In this document: positions 18,853 to 27,764 of the stretch, piece after piece | Position numbering within the stretch: position 1 is the first letter of the stretch | How the letters are laid out: every line of letters begins with the position of its first letter | Assembly (NCBI RefSeq): GCF_007859295.1 | Contig: NZ_VOHB01000002.1 | Location: 1,985,624 to 2,049,623, forward strand | From: Planococcus sp. CPCC 101016 | GTDB taxonomy: Bacteria > Bacillota > Bacilli > Bacillales_A > Planococcaceae | DNA: 64,000 nucleotides | Direction of reading: 5' to 3' | Program-made: the position numbers and the translations under genes | The notes under the pieces: generated by a model | Told to the model about the DNA's origin: nothing | The model's database searches: none | Seen by the model: only the letters and a program-made list of their open reading frames with translations

Positions 18853-19154
18853 CAAAATCTCCGCCTTTCTTCCACCCTTGTCTTTTATTTTAATATACGG
18901 ATTGCTTTAGGGAATTGCTACTTATTTATGGAAATATAAGTATATTTTCTTTCCTGCTACTCAAATAAGGACAGTTTATTTTATTTAATTTGTTTTAATG
19001 TCATGCGCCTGGAAAGCTGCGCTTAGGTGAACTCCTATTAAATGCCTTGCTTTCCACCAGATGCTTCAATTTCTATAGACAGTCGCAGCTATGAGTAAAT
19101 CGACAGTATTCGGGTAGTCATTTAAGAGGATAAAATTTATCGAGGAGGATTAAG
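18853..19154. other. 302-base intergenic region upstream of the alcohol dehydrogenase
   Basis: This is AT-rich DNA between divergent genes. It must hold promoters for the small membrane gene and the dehydrogenase, but no strong operator or structured element was recognised. AGGAGG at its end is the dehydrogenase RBS. Confidence 0.4.
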
Positions 19155-20246
19155 ATGAAAATACAAGCTGCAGTTACACATGATTTAGGAGAAGATTTTA
19201 AATTTGAAGAAGTGGAATTAAGTGAGCCCAAAGCAAGTGAAGTGCTGGTAAGAATTGTCGCTTCCGGAGTTTGCCACACAGACGCAGTGGCAAGAGACTT
19301 AGGCTTATCTCCTTTCCCGGCAGTTCTTGGACATGAAGGATCTGGAGTAGTTGAAAAAGTAGGTTCTGCAGTAACGACTATTCAAGCCGGCGATCATGTG
19401 GTATTGTCATTCGCCTATTGCGGCCATTGCGAAAACTGTCTGACCGGACATCCGACCGTTTGCTTGAACTTCAACGATTTAAACTTCGGAGGAAAAATGC
19501 AGGACGGTACGAATCGAATTCATCACCATGATCATGCCGTGTCGACATTCTTTGGACAGTCGTCATTCGGAACCTACGCAGTGACAAATGAACGTAATGT
19601 GGTGAAAGTAGACCCGGATGTCGACTTGACATTGCTCGGTCCCTTAGGCTGCGGTTTTCAAACTGGTGCAGGTACGGTATTAAATCGATTCCAGCCTGAG
19701 TTTGGTTCTTCTATCGCCATTTACGGCAGCGGTGCTGTCGGCTTGAGTGCTATTATGGCCGCAAAAATCGCCGGCTGTCTTAACATTATTGCAGTGGACA
19801 TCCATGATAACCGGCTGGAATTGGCCAAAGAATTAGGTGCAACGCACACGCTGAATGGAAAAAATGTTGACGTTGTTGAAGAAATAAAAAAAATCACCAA
19901 AGGCGGCACCCATTACGCAGTGGAGACGACTGGAGTCCCACCTGTCGTTAAACAAGCCATCCACGCATTGCGTCCATTGGGCTCATGTGCAATTGTCGGT
20001 GTAACCCCTGAAATCACTTTTGATGTCCACAATGACATTATGGCAGAAGGCAAAACAGTCATGGGCGTTATTGAAGGCGACTCGATTCCGCAGGTGTTCA
20101 TTCCCCAGCTGGTGGATTATTACAAGCGCGGCATGTTCCCATTTGATAAATTGACCAAAGTCTATGATTTTGAGCAGATCAACGAAGCGTTCGAAGACTC
20201 CAAACAAGGAATTACCATTAAGCCAATCGTAAAAATTGGCCAGTAA
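19155..20246 (+). CDS. zinc-dependent alcohol dehydrogenase (aryl-alcohol type)
   Basis: A cytoplasmic NAD-dependent MDR dehydrogenase of 363 residues. The catalytic zinc ligands are Cys in SGVCHTDAV, His in LGHEGSGVVEKVG and Cys in LGCGFQTGAG. The structural zinc is held by CGHCENCLTGHPTVC. The Rossmann loop is IYGSGAVGLSAIMAAKIAG, followed by IIAVDIHDNRLELAKELGA with an aspartate favouring NAD. Its length and the GCGFQTGAG site resemble benzyl/aryl alcohol dehydrogenases. It is monocistronic, with a strong RBS (GAGGAGGA) and a strong terminator. Confidence 0.92.
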   Translation: MKIQAAVTHDLGEDFKFEEVELSEPKASEVLVRIVASGVCHTDAVARDLGLSPFPAVLGHEGSGVVEKVGSAVTTIQAGDHVVLSFAYCGHCENCLTGHPTVCLNFNDLNFGGKMQDGTNRIHHHDHAVSTFFGQSSFGTYAVTNERNVVKVDPDVDLTLLGPLGCGFQTGAGTVLNRFQPEFGSSIAIYGSGAVGLSAIMAAKIAGCLNIIAVDIHDNRLELAKELGATHTLNGKNVDVVEEIKKITKGGTHYAVETTGVPPVVKQAIHALRPLGSCAIVGVTPEITFDVHNDIMAEGKTVMGVIEGDSIPQVFIPQLVDYYKRGMFPFDKLTKVYDFEQINEAFEDSKQGITIKPIVKIGQ

Positions 20247-20276
20247 TAAATTATTCTACTAAATATAGGAACCAAG

Positions 20277-20320
20277 ACTGCAAACAAACTCCATTAAATC
20301 GAGTTTGTTTGCAGTTTTTT
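20277..20320 (+). terminator. terminator of the alcohol dehydrogenase gene
   Basis: ACTGCAAACAAACT and AGTTTGTTTGCAGT form a 14-base perfect stem followed by TTTTTT. Confidence 0.92.
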
Positions 20321-20532
20321 ATATGCGGAAACATTTATTGAAGTACATGTAAACTATCAATTAACTCTGGCTCTTTAGATGATCTTTAAAATTGATGAAA
20401 CGAATAAGGATTTTTAACGTAAACAATACTACTAAGATAGAAAAGAACTTTTTTAGGCAACAGTTGATTTTGATGGTCGCAGACTTTGACAATAGTACCG
20501 CAATAATTGAATTATTTGAGGAGGAGATAGAA

Positions 20533-21024
20533 TTGAAAAGAAAGCTGAACTTATTATTTTTTTCAATAGCAGCAATGCTCTTTTTAAATGCTTGTAGTTC
20601 TAGTTCAAATGCTTCGGATGCTGATTTGTTTCAGTACAAAGGTTCTTATGTGGGAGATAATAGTGCAATTGTTAATACAATTATCCACCTAAATGGAGCG
20701 AAACAATTTAAGAGCTTAGAATTGCAGACAAAAGAAGAACCCTATGGGATAACCGTAGAATATGACATGTCAGAATCACAAATAGATAAACAACAAATAG
20801 CTATCAACAATGCTGCTTATCTATTTACATTGATACAAAATTTAGATTGGGTGAGCTTCAATTTCCAAATGGCTGATGGGAAGGATGAGATTAAAATTAC
20901 TAGAAAAGCATTGGAGAAATGGTATGAAATAGAGTTAAGCGAGATAAAAACTGAAAAAGACTTAAAAGAACTTATACAAGATCATTTTGAAGACGAACAA
21001 AAAGCAGTGCAGCTTATAAATTAA
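20533..21024 (+). CDS. DUF4825-type lipoprotein
   Basis: A 163-residue lipoprotein. The TTG at 20533 is the best start because GAGGAGGAG lies just upstream and it gives a proper signal peptide ending LNAC-S. The mature domain has the DUF4825 opening FQYKGSYVGDNSAIVNTI and GITVEYDMSE. The family is found attached to Bacillus membrane proteins or anti-sigma-like genes, with unknown function. A hairpin overlapping the stop codon serves as terminator. Confidence 0.8.
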   Translation: MKRKLNLLFFSIAAMLFLNACSSSSNASDADLFQYKGSYVGDNSAIVNTIIHLNGAKQFKSLELQTKEEPYGITVEYDMSESQIDKQQIAINNAAYLFTLIQNLDWVSFNFQMADGKDEIKITRKALEKWYEIELSEIKTEKDLKELIQDHFEDEQKAVQLIN

Positions 21025-21040
21025 AAGCTGCACTGCTTTT
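21001..21040 (+). terminator. terminator overlapping the lipoprotein stop
   Basis: AAAGCAGTGCAGCTT and AAGCTGCACTGCTTT form a 15-base stem with a 9-base loop that contains the TAA stop. TTTT follows. Confidence 0.88.
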
Positions 21041-21201
21041 CTACTGAAAGGATAATTCCTTCTACTGCTTCCCTACTTCAAAACTTGTAAATTATTAAAG
21101 AAATAATGTTTTACTTTCTTACCCCAGGCAGTTACTTGTGCTAATACTTATTGAAACCCTCTATAGCAGCAAAATAGGTTTAAGAAAAATAATAAAGTCG
21201 C

Positions 21202-21230
21202 TGAGTATTAATTTTTGATATTAATACTCA
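21202..21230. other. inverted repeat in 307-base intergenic region
   Basis: TGAGTATTAAT and ATTAATACTCA form 11-base perfect arms with a 7-base loop and no T-tract. They lie about 100 bases upstream of the gene starting at 21332. It could be an operator or an mRNA hairpin. The rest of 21041-21331 shows nothing recognisable. Confidence 0.4.
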
Positions 21231-21331
21231 TAATTTACAAAATAATGCTTTATTTTACTAGTGTTTTCCAGCATAATAAGTAGGAAATGATCAGATTCCC
21301 ATTAAAATTAGCAGTCAAAAGGAGTACACAC

Positions 21332-21802
21332 ATGAAACAAGCTATTCATTTATTGGAACCGAGCTTATTGACACCAGATAAATACTTTAAAGTTTATTCG
21401 ATGGATCCCTCTCTCCTGTTCGTTAAAATCGGAGGACAGTTTTACGATGAGACAAGTGATGATGAGGCGCCTCTTGTATTGGGACTTGTTATGATGCTGT
21501 TGAGGAAACTTTTTCTTAACAAGCTAAAAGATCAACGGGAGACGGAAATAGACAAACAAGTAAATGACGACCCCCAGGTGTTACGCAATAAAAAACAGAA
21601 CTTTGATATTCCTTTGCAAGCCATCAAAAAAGTCGAGCTGAAAACGAAATCGACCAAACACACAAATGGGACTGACAACGGCGTGCTCTTTTTATACATG
21701 GAAGACGGAACTGAAAAAAAATATACAATTCCATCATTCGTCACTAGAAAAGCTGTCATCAACTTTTTCGAAAGCCAAGGCATCGTTGTAGCAACCGTAT
21801 AA
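21332..21802 (+). CDS. hypothetical soluble protein
   Basis: A 156-residue protein with no recognised domain. ATG 21332 follows AAAGGAG, so the ORF start 45 bases earlier is rejected. It contains a moderately hydrophobic helix LVLGLVMMLLRKLFL, then a charged segment, then a beta-rich end (IPLQAIKKVELKTKS, NGVLFLYMEDGTEKKYTIP, RKAVINFFESQG). This resembles a PH-like or GRAM-like C-terminal domain. The function is unknown. Confidence 0.65.
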   Translation: MKQAIHLLEPSLLTPDKYFKVYSMDPSLLFVKIGGQFYDETSDDEAPLVLGLVMMLLRKLFLNKLKDQRETEIDKQVNDDPQVLRNKKQNFDIPLQAIKKVELKTKSTKHTNGTDNGVLFLYMEDGTEKKYTIPSFVTRKAVINFFESQGIVVATV

Positions 21803-21867
21803 AATCCTTTGAATATACAAAAAGAACAAAAAACATCGTATTTCCTCTATATTTGTAGCAGAAAAAC

Positions 21868-21903
21868 TAGACCTTCAAGCTTTTCGCTTCGGGTCTATTT
21901 TTT
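21868..21903 (+). terminator. terminator of the hypothetical gene at 21332
   Basis: TAGACC and GGTCTA arms with an inner AGC/GCT stem, followed by a run of nine T, form a good intrinsic terminator 65 bases after the stop. Confidence 0.7.
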
Positions 21904-22011
21904 TTGTAATGGAATAGCTTCTTTCTCTTCCCCTTTTTGCATACTTGCAAATAACCAAAGTTACTCAATTCCCATTAAATAACCGTATCTTTCGCTGCAT
22001 ATTTGGAGCTA

Positions 22012-22028
22012 TTCACATTAACTTAACT
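22012..22028 (+). promoter_or_regulatory. possible Pho box upstream of alkaline phosphatase
   Basis: TTCACA and TTAACT hexamers are separated by 5 bases, matching the direct-repeat layout of PhoP sites (TTAACA-like) in Bacillus. CATACT at 22036 could be a -10 element. Only two hexamers are visible, so the call is tentative. Confidence 0.35.
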
Positions 22029-22114
22029 CCACGTCCATACTGCTGAAATGTTCTTCCTTTATCCTAAGACTGGGCAGTAGATCTTGCTTAAAAAATTTGA
22101 GGAGGAACAAGAAC

Positions 22115-23770
22115 ATGAAAAGCAGTTTTAAAAAGAAGGCCGCTGGAGTGTCAATCGCAGCCGCTGTTGCAATCTCTTCTTTCGGTTTTGCAGCGAATGG
22201 AACAGTAACAGAAGCAAAGGACAAGAAAAATGAGCCGACTAACGTCATCATGATGGTGATGGATGGAACAAGTGCCGGTGCTACTACTTTGGCAAGATGG
22301 TACAAAGGCGAAGATCTTGCTATGGATGAGATTCTTGTAGGAGGTATGCGCACACACTCTGCTGAATCTGCAATTACCGACTCTGCACCTGCAGCTACTG
22401 CTTTAGCGACCGGAAACAAATCGAACGATAAAGTCATCGGTCTTCTTCCGAAAATCGTCAATACACCAGGAGTCGAGCCGATTGATCCTCAAGATACATA
22501 TAAACCAGTTGCCAACGTCTTGGAGGGAGCAAGATTACTAGGGAAATCAACAGGTATCATTTCCACTTCCGAAATTCAGCACGCAACACCTGCTGGTTTT
22601 TCTTCTCACGCAGTCCATAGAAGCAACTACCAGGATATTGCTGAACAGCAAGTTTATCAGGAAATCGATGTTGTACTAGGCGGAGGTAAAGAAGCGTTGG
22701 AATCAGGTACAACAAAAAATGCACGTGTTGATGGTGAAAATTTAGTAGAAGTAATTAATGAAAATGGCTATGATTTCGTGGAAACAAAAGACGAGCTTTT
22801 GAATTCAGACGCTGAAAAACTATGGGGATCTTTTGCTCCTTCCGCCCTTGCATATGACTTTGATCGTCAAACAACAAACCCTGAACAGCCTTCTCTTGCG
22901 GAGATGACGAAAAAAGGAATCGAGACCCTATCAAAAAATGAAGATGGATTTTTCATGTTTGTTGAAGGAAGCAAGGTAGACTGGGCAGCACACGCCAATG
23001 ATACAGTAGGAATTATTAGCGATGTATTGGCTTTTGATGCAGCTGTGAAAGAAGCAGTAGACTTTGCAAAAGCAGACGGTAACACAATGGTAATTGCCGT
23101 TAGTGACCATGGGAACAGTGGTATTACGATGGGGAACTTGAATACAAATTCAAACTATCCTGAAATTCCGGTTTCTACCTACATCGATCCTTTGAAGAAA
23201 GCGACGATGACAATTGAAGGCGCTCTGAAGACATTGAAGTCCGATCGCTCTAACTTGAAAGAAGCGGCAGCACTTTACGGCTTGGATAACTTGACTGAAG
23301 AAGAAGTCAACACATTGAAGAAATCGAAAAACCTGCAGGCTGACATGACCAAAATGCTGGCACAACGCGCGAACATCGGCTTTACAACTGGTGGACATAC
23401 GGGTGAAGATGTCTTCTTGTACGCTTACGGCCCGTCTAAACCGTTTGGTTTGGTCGATAATACGGATATTGCTGAAGCAATGGCTGAGTTCATGAACTTC
23501 GATCTTGAAGAAACAACCGACACACTGTTCGTCAATGCGAAAGAGGCTTTTGAAAAGAAAGGCTATAAAACGCGCATAGATGTAACAGATGTGAATAACC
23601 CAGTATTTGTTGCAGAAAAGAACAAGAAAGTAATTCAGTTGCCGATCAATAAAAATATTGCTAACATTACACAGAACAAAAAGTCATTTACTAAAACACT
23701 TCCAGGTGTAACGGTATACAACGGAGAAGATTTCTTTGTTTCGAAAGAAGCATTGAATCTTTCAAAATAA
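22115..23770 (+). CDS. alkaline phosphatase, secreted
   Basis: A 551-residue exported metalloenzyme that releases phosphate from organic esters. The signal peptide MKSSFKKKAAGVSIAAAVAI is followed by a likely cleavage near AAN or EAK. VIMMVMDGTSAGAT has the metal-binding Asp. The nucleophile serine is in ITDSAPAATALATG. EIQHATPAGFSSH, FVEGSKVDWAAH, AVSDHGNSGITM and GGHTGEDVF supply the other metal ligands. The start is ATG 22115 with GAGGAGG before it. It is probably induced by phosphate starvation. A terminator follows. Confidence 0.93.
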   Translation: MKSSFKKKAAGVSIAAAVAISSFGFAANGTVTEAKDKKNEPTNVIMMVMDGTSAGATTLARWYKGEDLAMDEILVGGMRTHSAESAITDSAPAATALATGNKSNDKVIGLLPKIVNTPGVEPIDPQDTYKPVANVLEGARLLGKSTGIISTSEIQHATPAGFSSHAVHRSNYQDIAEQQVYQEIDVVLGGGKEALESGTTKNARVDGENLVEVINENGYDFVETKDELLNSDAEKLWGSFAPSALAYDFDRQTTNPEQPSLAEMTKKGIETLSKNEDGFFMFVEGSKVDWAAHANDTVGIISDVLAFDAAVKEAVDFAKADGNTMVIAVSDHGNSGITMGNLNTNSNYPEIPVSTYIDPLKKATMTIEGALKTLKSDRSNLKEAAALYGLDNLTEEEVNTLKKSKNLQADMTKMLAQRANIGFTTGGHTGEDVFLYAYGPSKPFGLVDNTDIAEAMAEFMNFDLEETTDTLFVNAKEAFEKKGYKTRIDVTDVNNPVFVAEKNKKVIQLPINKNIANITQNKKSFTKTLPGVTVYNGEDFFVSKEALNLSK

Positions 23771-23781
23771 GAATGTCTTAA

Positions 23782-23826
23782 AATGCCTTTATCCAGTGTT
23801 TTCATCTGGACAAAGGCATTTTTTAT
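23782..23826 (+). terminator. terminator of alkaline phosphatase gene
   Basis: AATGCCTTT and AAAGGCATT arms, with an inner TCCAG/CTGGA stem, are followed by TTTTTT. Confidence 0.9.
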
Positions 23827-23931
23827 ATGAAAATTCTTTACTTTACAAGGATCTCCCTCATAGACCTAATAAGCTTCTTTCACCCCCCTCTAACTCGGAC
23901 GTGAAACCCAACGGTAAAAAATAAATAAAAA

Positions 23932-23962
23932 ATATGAGCCCGGTTGAGTATTGGACTCATAT
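23932..23962 (-). terminator. probable terminator of the kyn/transporter/peptidase operon
   Basis: ATATGAG and CTCATAT arms (7 bases) enclose a 17-base loop. The minus strand then runs TTTTTTATTTATTTTTT, 140 bases after the M20 peptidase stop. The rest of 23827-24102 holds no recognisable gene. Confidence 0.55.
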
Positions 23963-24102
23963 CTAGAATGCAGTTTATTTTTTGTTTAACTTTATCAAAT
24001 CAGTTCATTGAAAAGCACAAGAGAGTCTTCCATTTCAAAATTTTTTATTTAACTGCTGTATTTTCATTTCTAGACAAATTGTTTATTAAACAGTTATAAG
24101 CA

Positions 24103-25251
24103 CTATAAGTTTAAGATAGTTATAGCTAAAAGTTTGCTTCGCTCAAATAATGACTCAACTACTGCGTATTCGTGCGGAGTATGATTTCCTTCCCCTACAG
24201 GCCCTAGCGCACAAACAGTCGGAACTCCGGCTAGCGTGGAATAGGCAGAGTCCGAGCTTCCTTGGCTGACAAATGCATTTGGGGTGTCAATCTCCAGTTC
24301 TTCTGCTGTTGATTGAATGATACGAAACAACTCCTTATTTCCTTCAGTTACCTCCATAGGGTCAAAGCCCCCTTGATACGTTAGCGTCGTTTCTGTACCT
24401 TCAATAAATGTTTGGGAAGCAATTTCTTTCAACTTCTCATGCATCATGTCTTGCTGTGCCTTTGTTTGGCAGCGTGTCCCAATTGTCGCCTTCGCATAAT
24501 CTGGACAGGTATTGACTGCAGAACCCCCTTCCACAAGCGTCACATTATATGTAAACCCTGATTCAAAGTCGGAAGCTGCATCGATTTCAATCATTTTATG
24601 AGCCAGTTCAATAATCGCATTCCGGCCGCTTTTCCAAGCAATCCCTGTATGGCTGGATATCCCTTGGACTTCCAATTCGTAAGCGGAACCGCCCGCCCGG
24701 CCAATTGCTAAATTGTTTTCCAGGTTGCCGGTCTCTGGATTGAATGCATACAACCCATTACGCATTTCCTCTAAAAGCATCGATTTAGCATCCGAATGGA
24801 TATGCGCACTTTCTTCGTCTCCGACAATAATGACTTTAAGCGGGTGTTTATTATAGCCTGCTGCCCTTAGCGCTTTAACGACATAAAGGATGGCTATGAC
24901 CCCACCTTTCATATCAAGAATGCCTGGTCCAAACGCTTTTCCATTTTCGATTTTAAAAGGATGCTCCTCCAGAAACCCTTTTGGAAAAACAGTATCTACA
25001 TGTCCGATGAAAATGATCGGCTTGGCCTTTTCCACATCTCCGAATTCAGCTACCAATGCGTTTCCCGCCCGTTCATAGAGAACTTGCTTAGTAAGGAAGC
25101 CTTCCTTTTTCAAAATCTCTTCAATATCCGTAATTAATGCGTCGATTCCTTCTTTATGGTCTTTGCCGCTTTCTACGTTGACGAGCTCCCCCCAAAGAGT
25201 CAGCATTTCTTGTCTGCTAGTATCGATATAGTCGATTAATTGTTGTTTCAT
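24103..25251 (-). CDS. M20 family metallopeptidase (carboxypeptidase G2-like)
   Basis: A 382-residue cytoplasmic zinc hydrolase of N-acyl amino acids or short peptides. PIIFIGHVDTVF carries a zinc histidine and the following Asp. GPGILDMKGGVIAILY bridges the metals, VIIVGDEESAHIHS gives the general-base Glu pair, and QGSSDSAYSTLAG with GPVGEGNHTPHEYA supplies the last ligands. A dimerisation domain (SSHTGIAWKSGRNAI) sits in the middle. ATG 25251 has GGAGGG before it. It is co-directional with and 48 bases after a YfcC-type transporter, so transport and hydrolysis of the same compound is likely. Confidence 0.9.
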   Translation of the reverse strand: MKQQLIDYIDTSRQEMLTLWGELVNVESGKDHKEGIDALITDIEEILKKEGFLTKQVLYERAGNALVAEFGDVEKAKPIIFIGHVDTVFPKGFLEEHPFKIENGKAFGPGILDMKGGVIAILYVVKALRAAGYNKHPLKVIIVGDEESAHIHSDAKSMLLEEMRNGLYAFNPETGNLENNLAIGRAGGSAYELEVQGISSHTGIAWKSGRNAIIELAHKMIEIDAASDFESGFTYNVTLVEGGSAVNTCPDYAKATIGTRCQTKAQQDMMHEKLKEIASQTFIEGTETTLTYQGGFDPMEVTEGNKELFRIIQSTAEELEIDTPNAFVSQGSSDSAYSTLAGVPTVCALGPVGEGNHTPHEYAVVESLFERSKLLAITILNL

Positions 25252-25299
25252 AGCTTCGCCCTCCACCTTCATTTCTACGAAGAAGTGAATCTCCTTTTT

Positions 25300-26739
25300 T
25301 TAAAATGGACCATAATCCATCCATACGGCCGCTGCGACAAACACACCGCCAAGGACTACCCAAATGAGCAATAATGGGAAAACGAACTTTACCCATTTCA
25401 CATAGGAAACTTTCGCAATCGCCAGACAAGCCATTAATGTTCCGGACAAAGGCGTGATGATGTTTGTAACGGCATCCCCCATCTTAAATGTAATGAATGT
25501 TGATTGTCTGGTGACTTCAAGCATATCTCCGATTGGCACCATAATCGGCATGACAATCGCAGCCTGTCCAGTTCCTGATGTGATAATGCCATTGAATACT
25601 AGGTTAAACCCATACAACAACACCATTGAAACGACCGGGGTAAAGTTGATAAGGGCAGCTACCACTCCATTTACGATGGTATCTACCACTTGTGCTTGAT
25701 CCAATAAAACAATAATAGCTCCGGCAACCCCGACAAGCAATGCCCCATACATGACCTGGCTGGCACCACCCATAAATACCTTAACAAACTGATTGGGCGT
25801 AATTTTTGCTACGAGCGCAACTGCAATACCCAGCATAAGAAAGACTGCTGAAAGTTCATTGATTGACCAGTCTAGCTGCAGAGCCCCGTATAAAAAACCA
25901 CCAATCGTGACAAAGAACAACAAGATGATTACTTTATGCGCATTCGTAAAGCGGGCTGTTGCATCTATTTCCTTTTCTTCCGGATGATCCTTGAAAGAGT
26001 CTGCCCCCATTAAGCTTTTTGAAGGATCTTGACGGACCTTCTTCGCGTAAATACATATGTAGGCAATTGTGACTGAAAGAAAAGCTACAAAAATGACCAT
26101 CCGGTAGAGTGCACCGGAAAACAGAGGAAGTCCTGCAATCGTCTGGCCCATTACGGTTACGACGGGATCAAACACACCACCGGAAAACCCAGCATACGCT
26201 CCTAAGAACACCATAGATACTCCGACAATTGGGTCCAGCTTCAATGTCCGAGCCAACATAATGCCGATCGGCACAAACGCAATCGCCAAGTTTGGCGCAA
26301 CTCCCAGTGAGGAAATCAGCGCAAAAATCGAACAGAAAGTAAAGATCAGCAGATTGTGATTTCCTTTTGATTTTTGAATAAGGGAATGGATGCCTGAACT
26401 TATTGCCCCCGTATGCTCAATCACCCGGATAATTCCACCCACAATAATGATCAAGAAGATAATGCCTCCTGCACCAGCCAATCCTACTTGGATTGATGTG
26501 AACACATCCATGATTGATAAGGATTCTGTATCTATATATTGGAAACTATTTGGCACCACTTGCATAATCCCATTGACTTCTGCCCGTTCGTAAGTACCGG
26601 CAGGAAGAATATACGATGCGAGAAACGCCAGCAGTAAAAAACCAAATAAAATCACATACACGTCCGGCATCGCCATTTTCTTTTTACCTTCAGAAGTTTT
26701 CAGATTTTCTTTTTTCTCTGTTGAGTTGACATTTGACAT
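25300..26739 (-). CDS. YfcC/DcuC family transporter
   Basis: A 479-residue inner-membrane transporter with about 12 hydrophobic helices. Family marks are FLLLAFLASYILPAGTYER near the N terminus, LGVAPNLAIAFVPIG, GVFDPVVTVMGQTIAGLPL, and VFNGIITSGTGQAAIVMPIM followed by GDAVTNIITPLSG. Relatives carry C4-dicarboxylates, basic amino acids or peptide-like substrates. The M20 peptidase gene next in the operon suggests an acylated amino acid or dipeptide. AAGGGGTG precedes the ATG. Only 68 bases separate it from kynA upstream, and no terminator is seen there. Confidence 0.88.
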   Translation of the reverse strand: MSNVNSTEKKENLKTSEGKKKMAMPDVYVILFGFLLLAFLASYILPAGTYERAEVNGIMQVVPNSFQYIDTESLSIMDVFTSIQVGLAGAGGIIFLIIIVGGIIRVIEHTGAISSGIHSLIQKSKGNHNLLIFTFCSIFALISSLGVAPNLAIAFVPIGIMLARTLKLDPIVGVSMVFLGAYAGFSGGVFDPVVTVMGQTIAGLPLFSGALYRMVIFVAFLSVTIAYICIYAKKVRQDPSKSLMGADSFKDHPEEKEIDATARFTNAHKVIILLFFVTIGGFLYGALQLDWSINELSAVFLMLGIAVALVAKITPNQFVKVFMGGASQVMYGALLVGVAGAIIVLLDQAQVVDTIVNGVVAALINFTPVVSMVLLYGFNLVFNGIITSGTGQAAIVMPIMVPIGDMLEVTRQSTFITFKMGDAVTNIITPLSGTLMACLAIAKVSYVKWVKFVFPLLLIWVVLGGVFVAAAVWMDYGPF

Positions 26740-26807
26740 ATTTACACCCCTTTGTATAGTGATTCACTTCGGTCCGAGCCGCCAATCTCTTTAACTACTT
26801 AAAGACA

Positions 26808-27641
26808 TTATAGTTTCGTTCTTAAATCCCACAACTCAGGGAAAAATCGTTGATCTAATACCTTCTTTAAATAACTAACACCAGATGAACCACCAGTTCC
26901 AACTTTAAATCCTATAATTCTCTCGATTGTCTTCATGTGTCTAAAACGCCATTGCTGTAAACGATCTTCCACATCTACTAGCTTTTCTCCAAGTTCATAC
27001 AAGTCCCAATATTGATTTGGGTTTTGGTAGACTTCTATCCAGGCAGCTTCCACCGTTTCATCAGACTCATAGGCCTTTGTAATATCTCGATTTAAAACCG
27101 ATTCAGAAATATGAAATCCTGCTCGATTTAATGCTTGTATGGACGCATCATAGATGCTTGTGGCATTGTATTCAGCTTCTAATTGTTTTAACAGCTCAGG
27201 ATCTTTTTCATAAATTTTTAAAATGAATTCAGTTTTATATCCGAGTGCGAATTCTATCATTCTATATTGGTATGATTGGAAACCTGAAGAACTTCCTAAC
27301 TTATCTCTAAACTCTAAGTATTCTGCTGGAGTTAACGTCGAAAGCACATCCCATGCTTGTATTATTTGGGACTGAATTTGGGAAACACGGGCTAGCTTCT
27401 TAAAGCTCATAGACAAGTCTCCCGTTTCAATGGCTTGTTTGGCAGCACTGAGTTCATGAAGAATTAACTTCATCCATAGCTCACTTACCTGATGGATGAC
27501 AATAAAAAGCATTTCGTCATGATGACCCGATAATCTTTTTTGACTGGAGAGGATAGTGTCTAGATGCAGGTAATCGCCATAAGTCATCTTCTCCTGAAAA
27601 TTCGTCTCAATATTCTTTTCTCCACTTGTTGGATTTTCCAT
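26808..27641 (-). CDS. kynA: tryptophan 2,3-dioxygenase
   Basis: A cytoplasmic haem enzyme that oxidises L-tryptophan to N-formylkynurenine. The 277-residue protein has [16 protein letters not shown], then [19 protein letters not shown] with the active-site histidine, [19 protein letters not shown], and the C-terminal [20 protein letters not shown] holding the proximal haem histidine, with [10 protein letters not shown] after it. AGGAG lies 8 bases before the ATG. It is downstream of kynU with a 123-base gap that holds no gene. The kynB formamidase usual in such clusters is absent. Confidence 0.95.
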   Translation of the reverse strand: MENPTSGEKNIETNFQEKMTYGDYLHLDTILSSQKRLSGHHDEMLFIVIHQVSELWMKLILHELSAAKQAIETGDLSMSFKKLARVSQIQSQIIQAWDVLSTLTPAEYLEFRDKLGSSSGFQSYQYRMIEFALGYKTEFILKIYEKDPELLKQLEAEYNATSIYDASIQALNRAGFHISESVLNRDITKAYESDETVEAAWIEVYQNPNQYWDLYELGEKLVDVEDRLQQWRFRHMKTIERIIGFKVGTGGSSGVSYLKKVLDQRFFPELWDLRTKL

Positions 27642-27764
27642 TTCAACACTCCTAATTCATCTATTTTTTTAGTTGCAAATCCTCATTCAATAGCGTTCAT
27701 CTCAAAGCAGAAACTTAGAAGTGTCTATCCTTTAGAAGAACCGCTCATTTATTTAAACTCTTTC

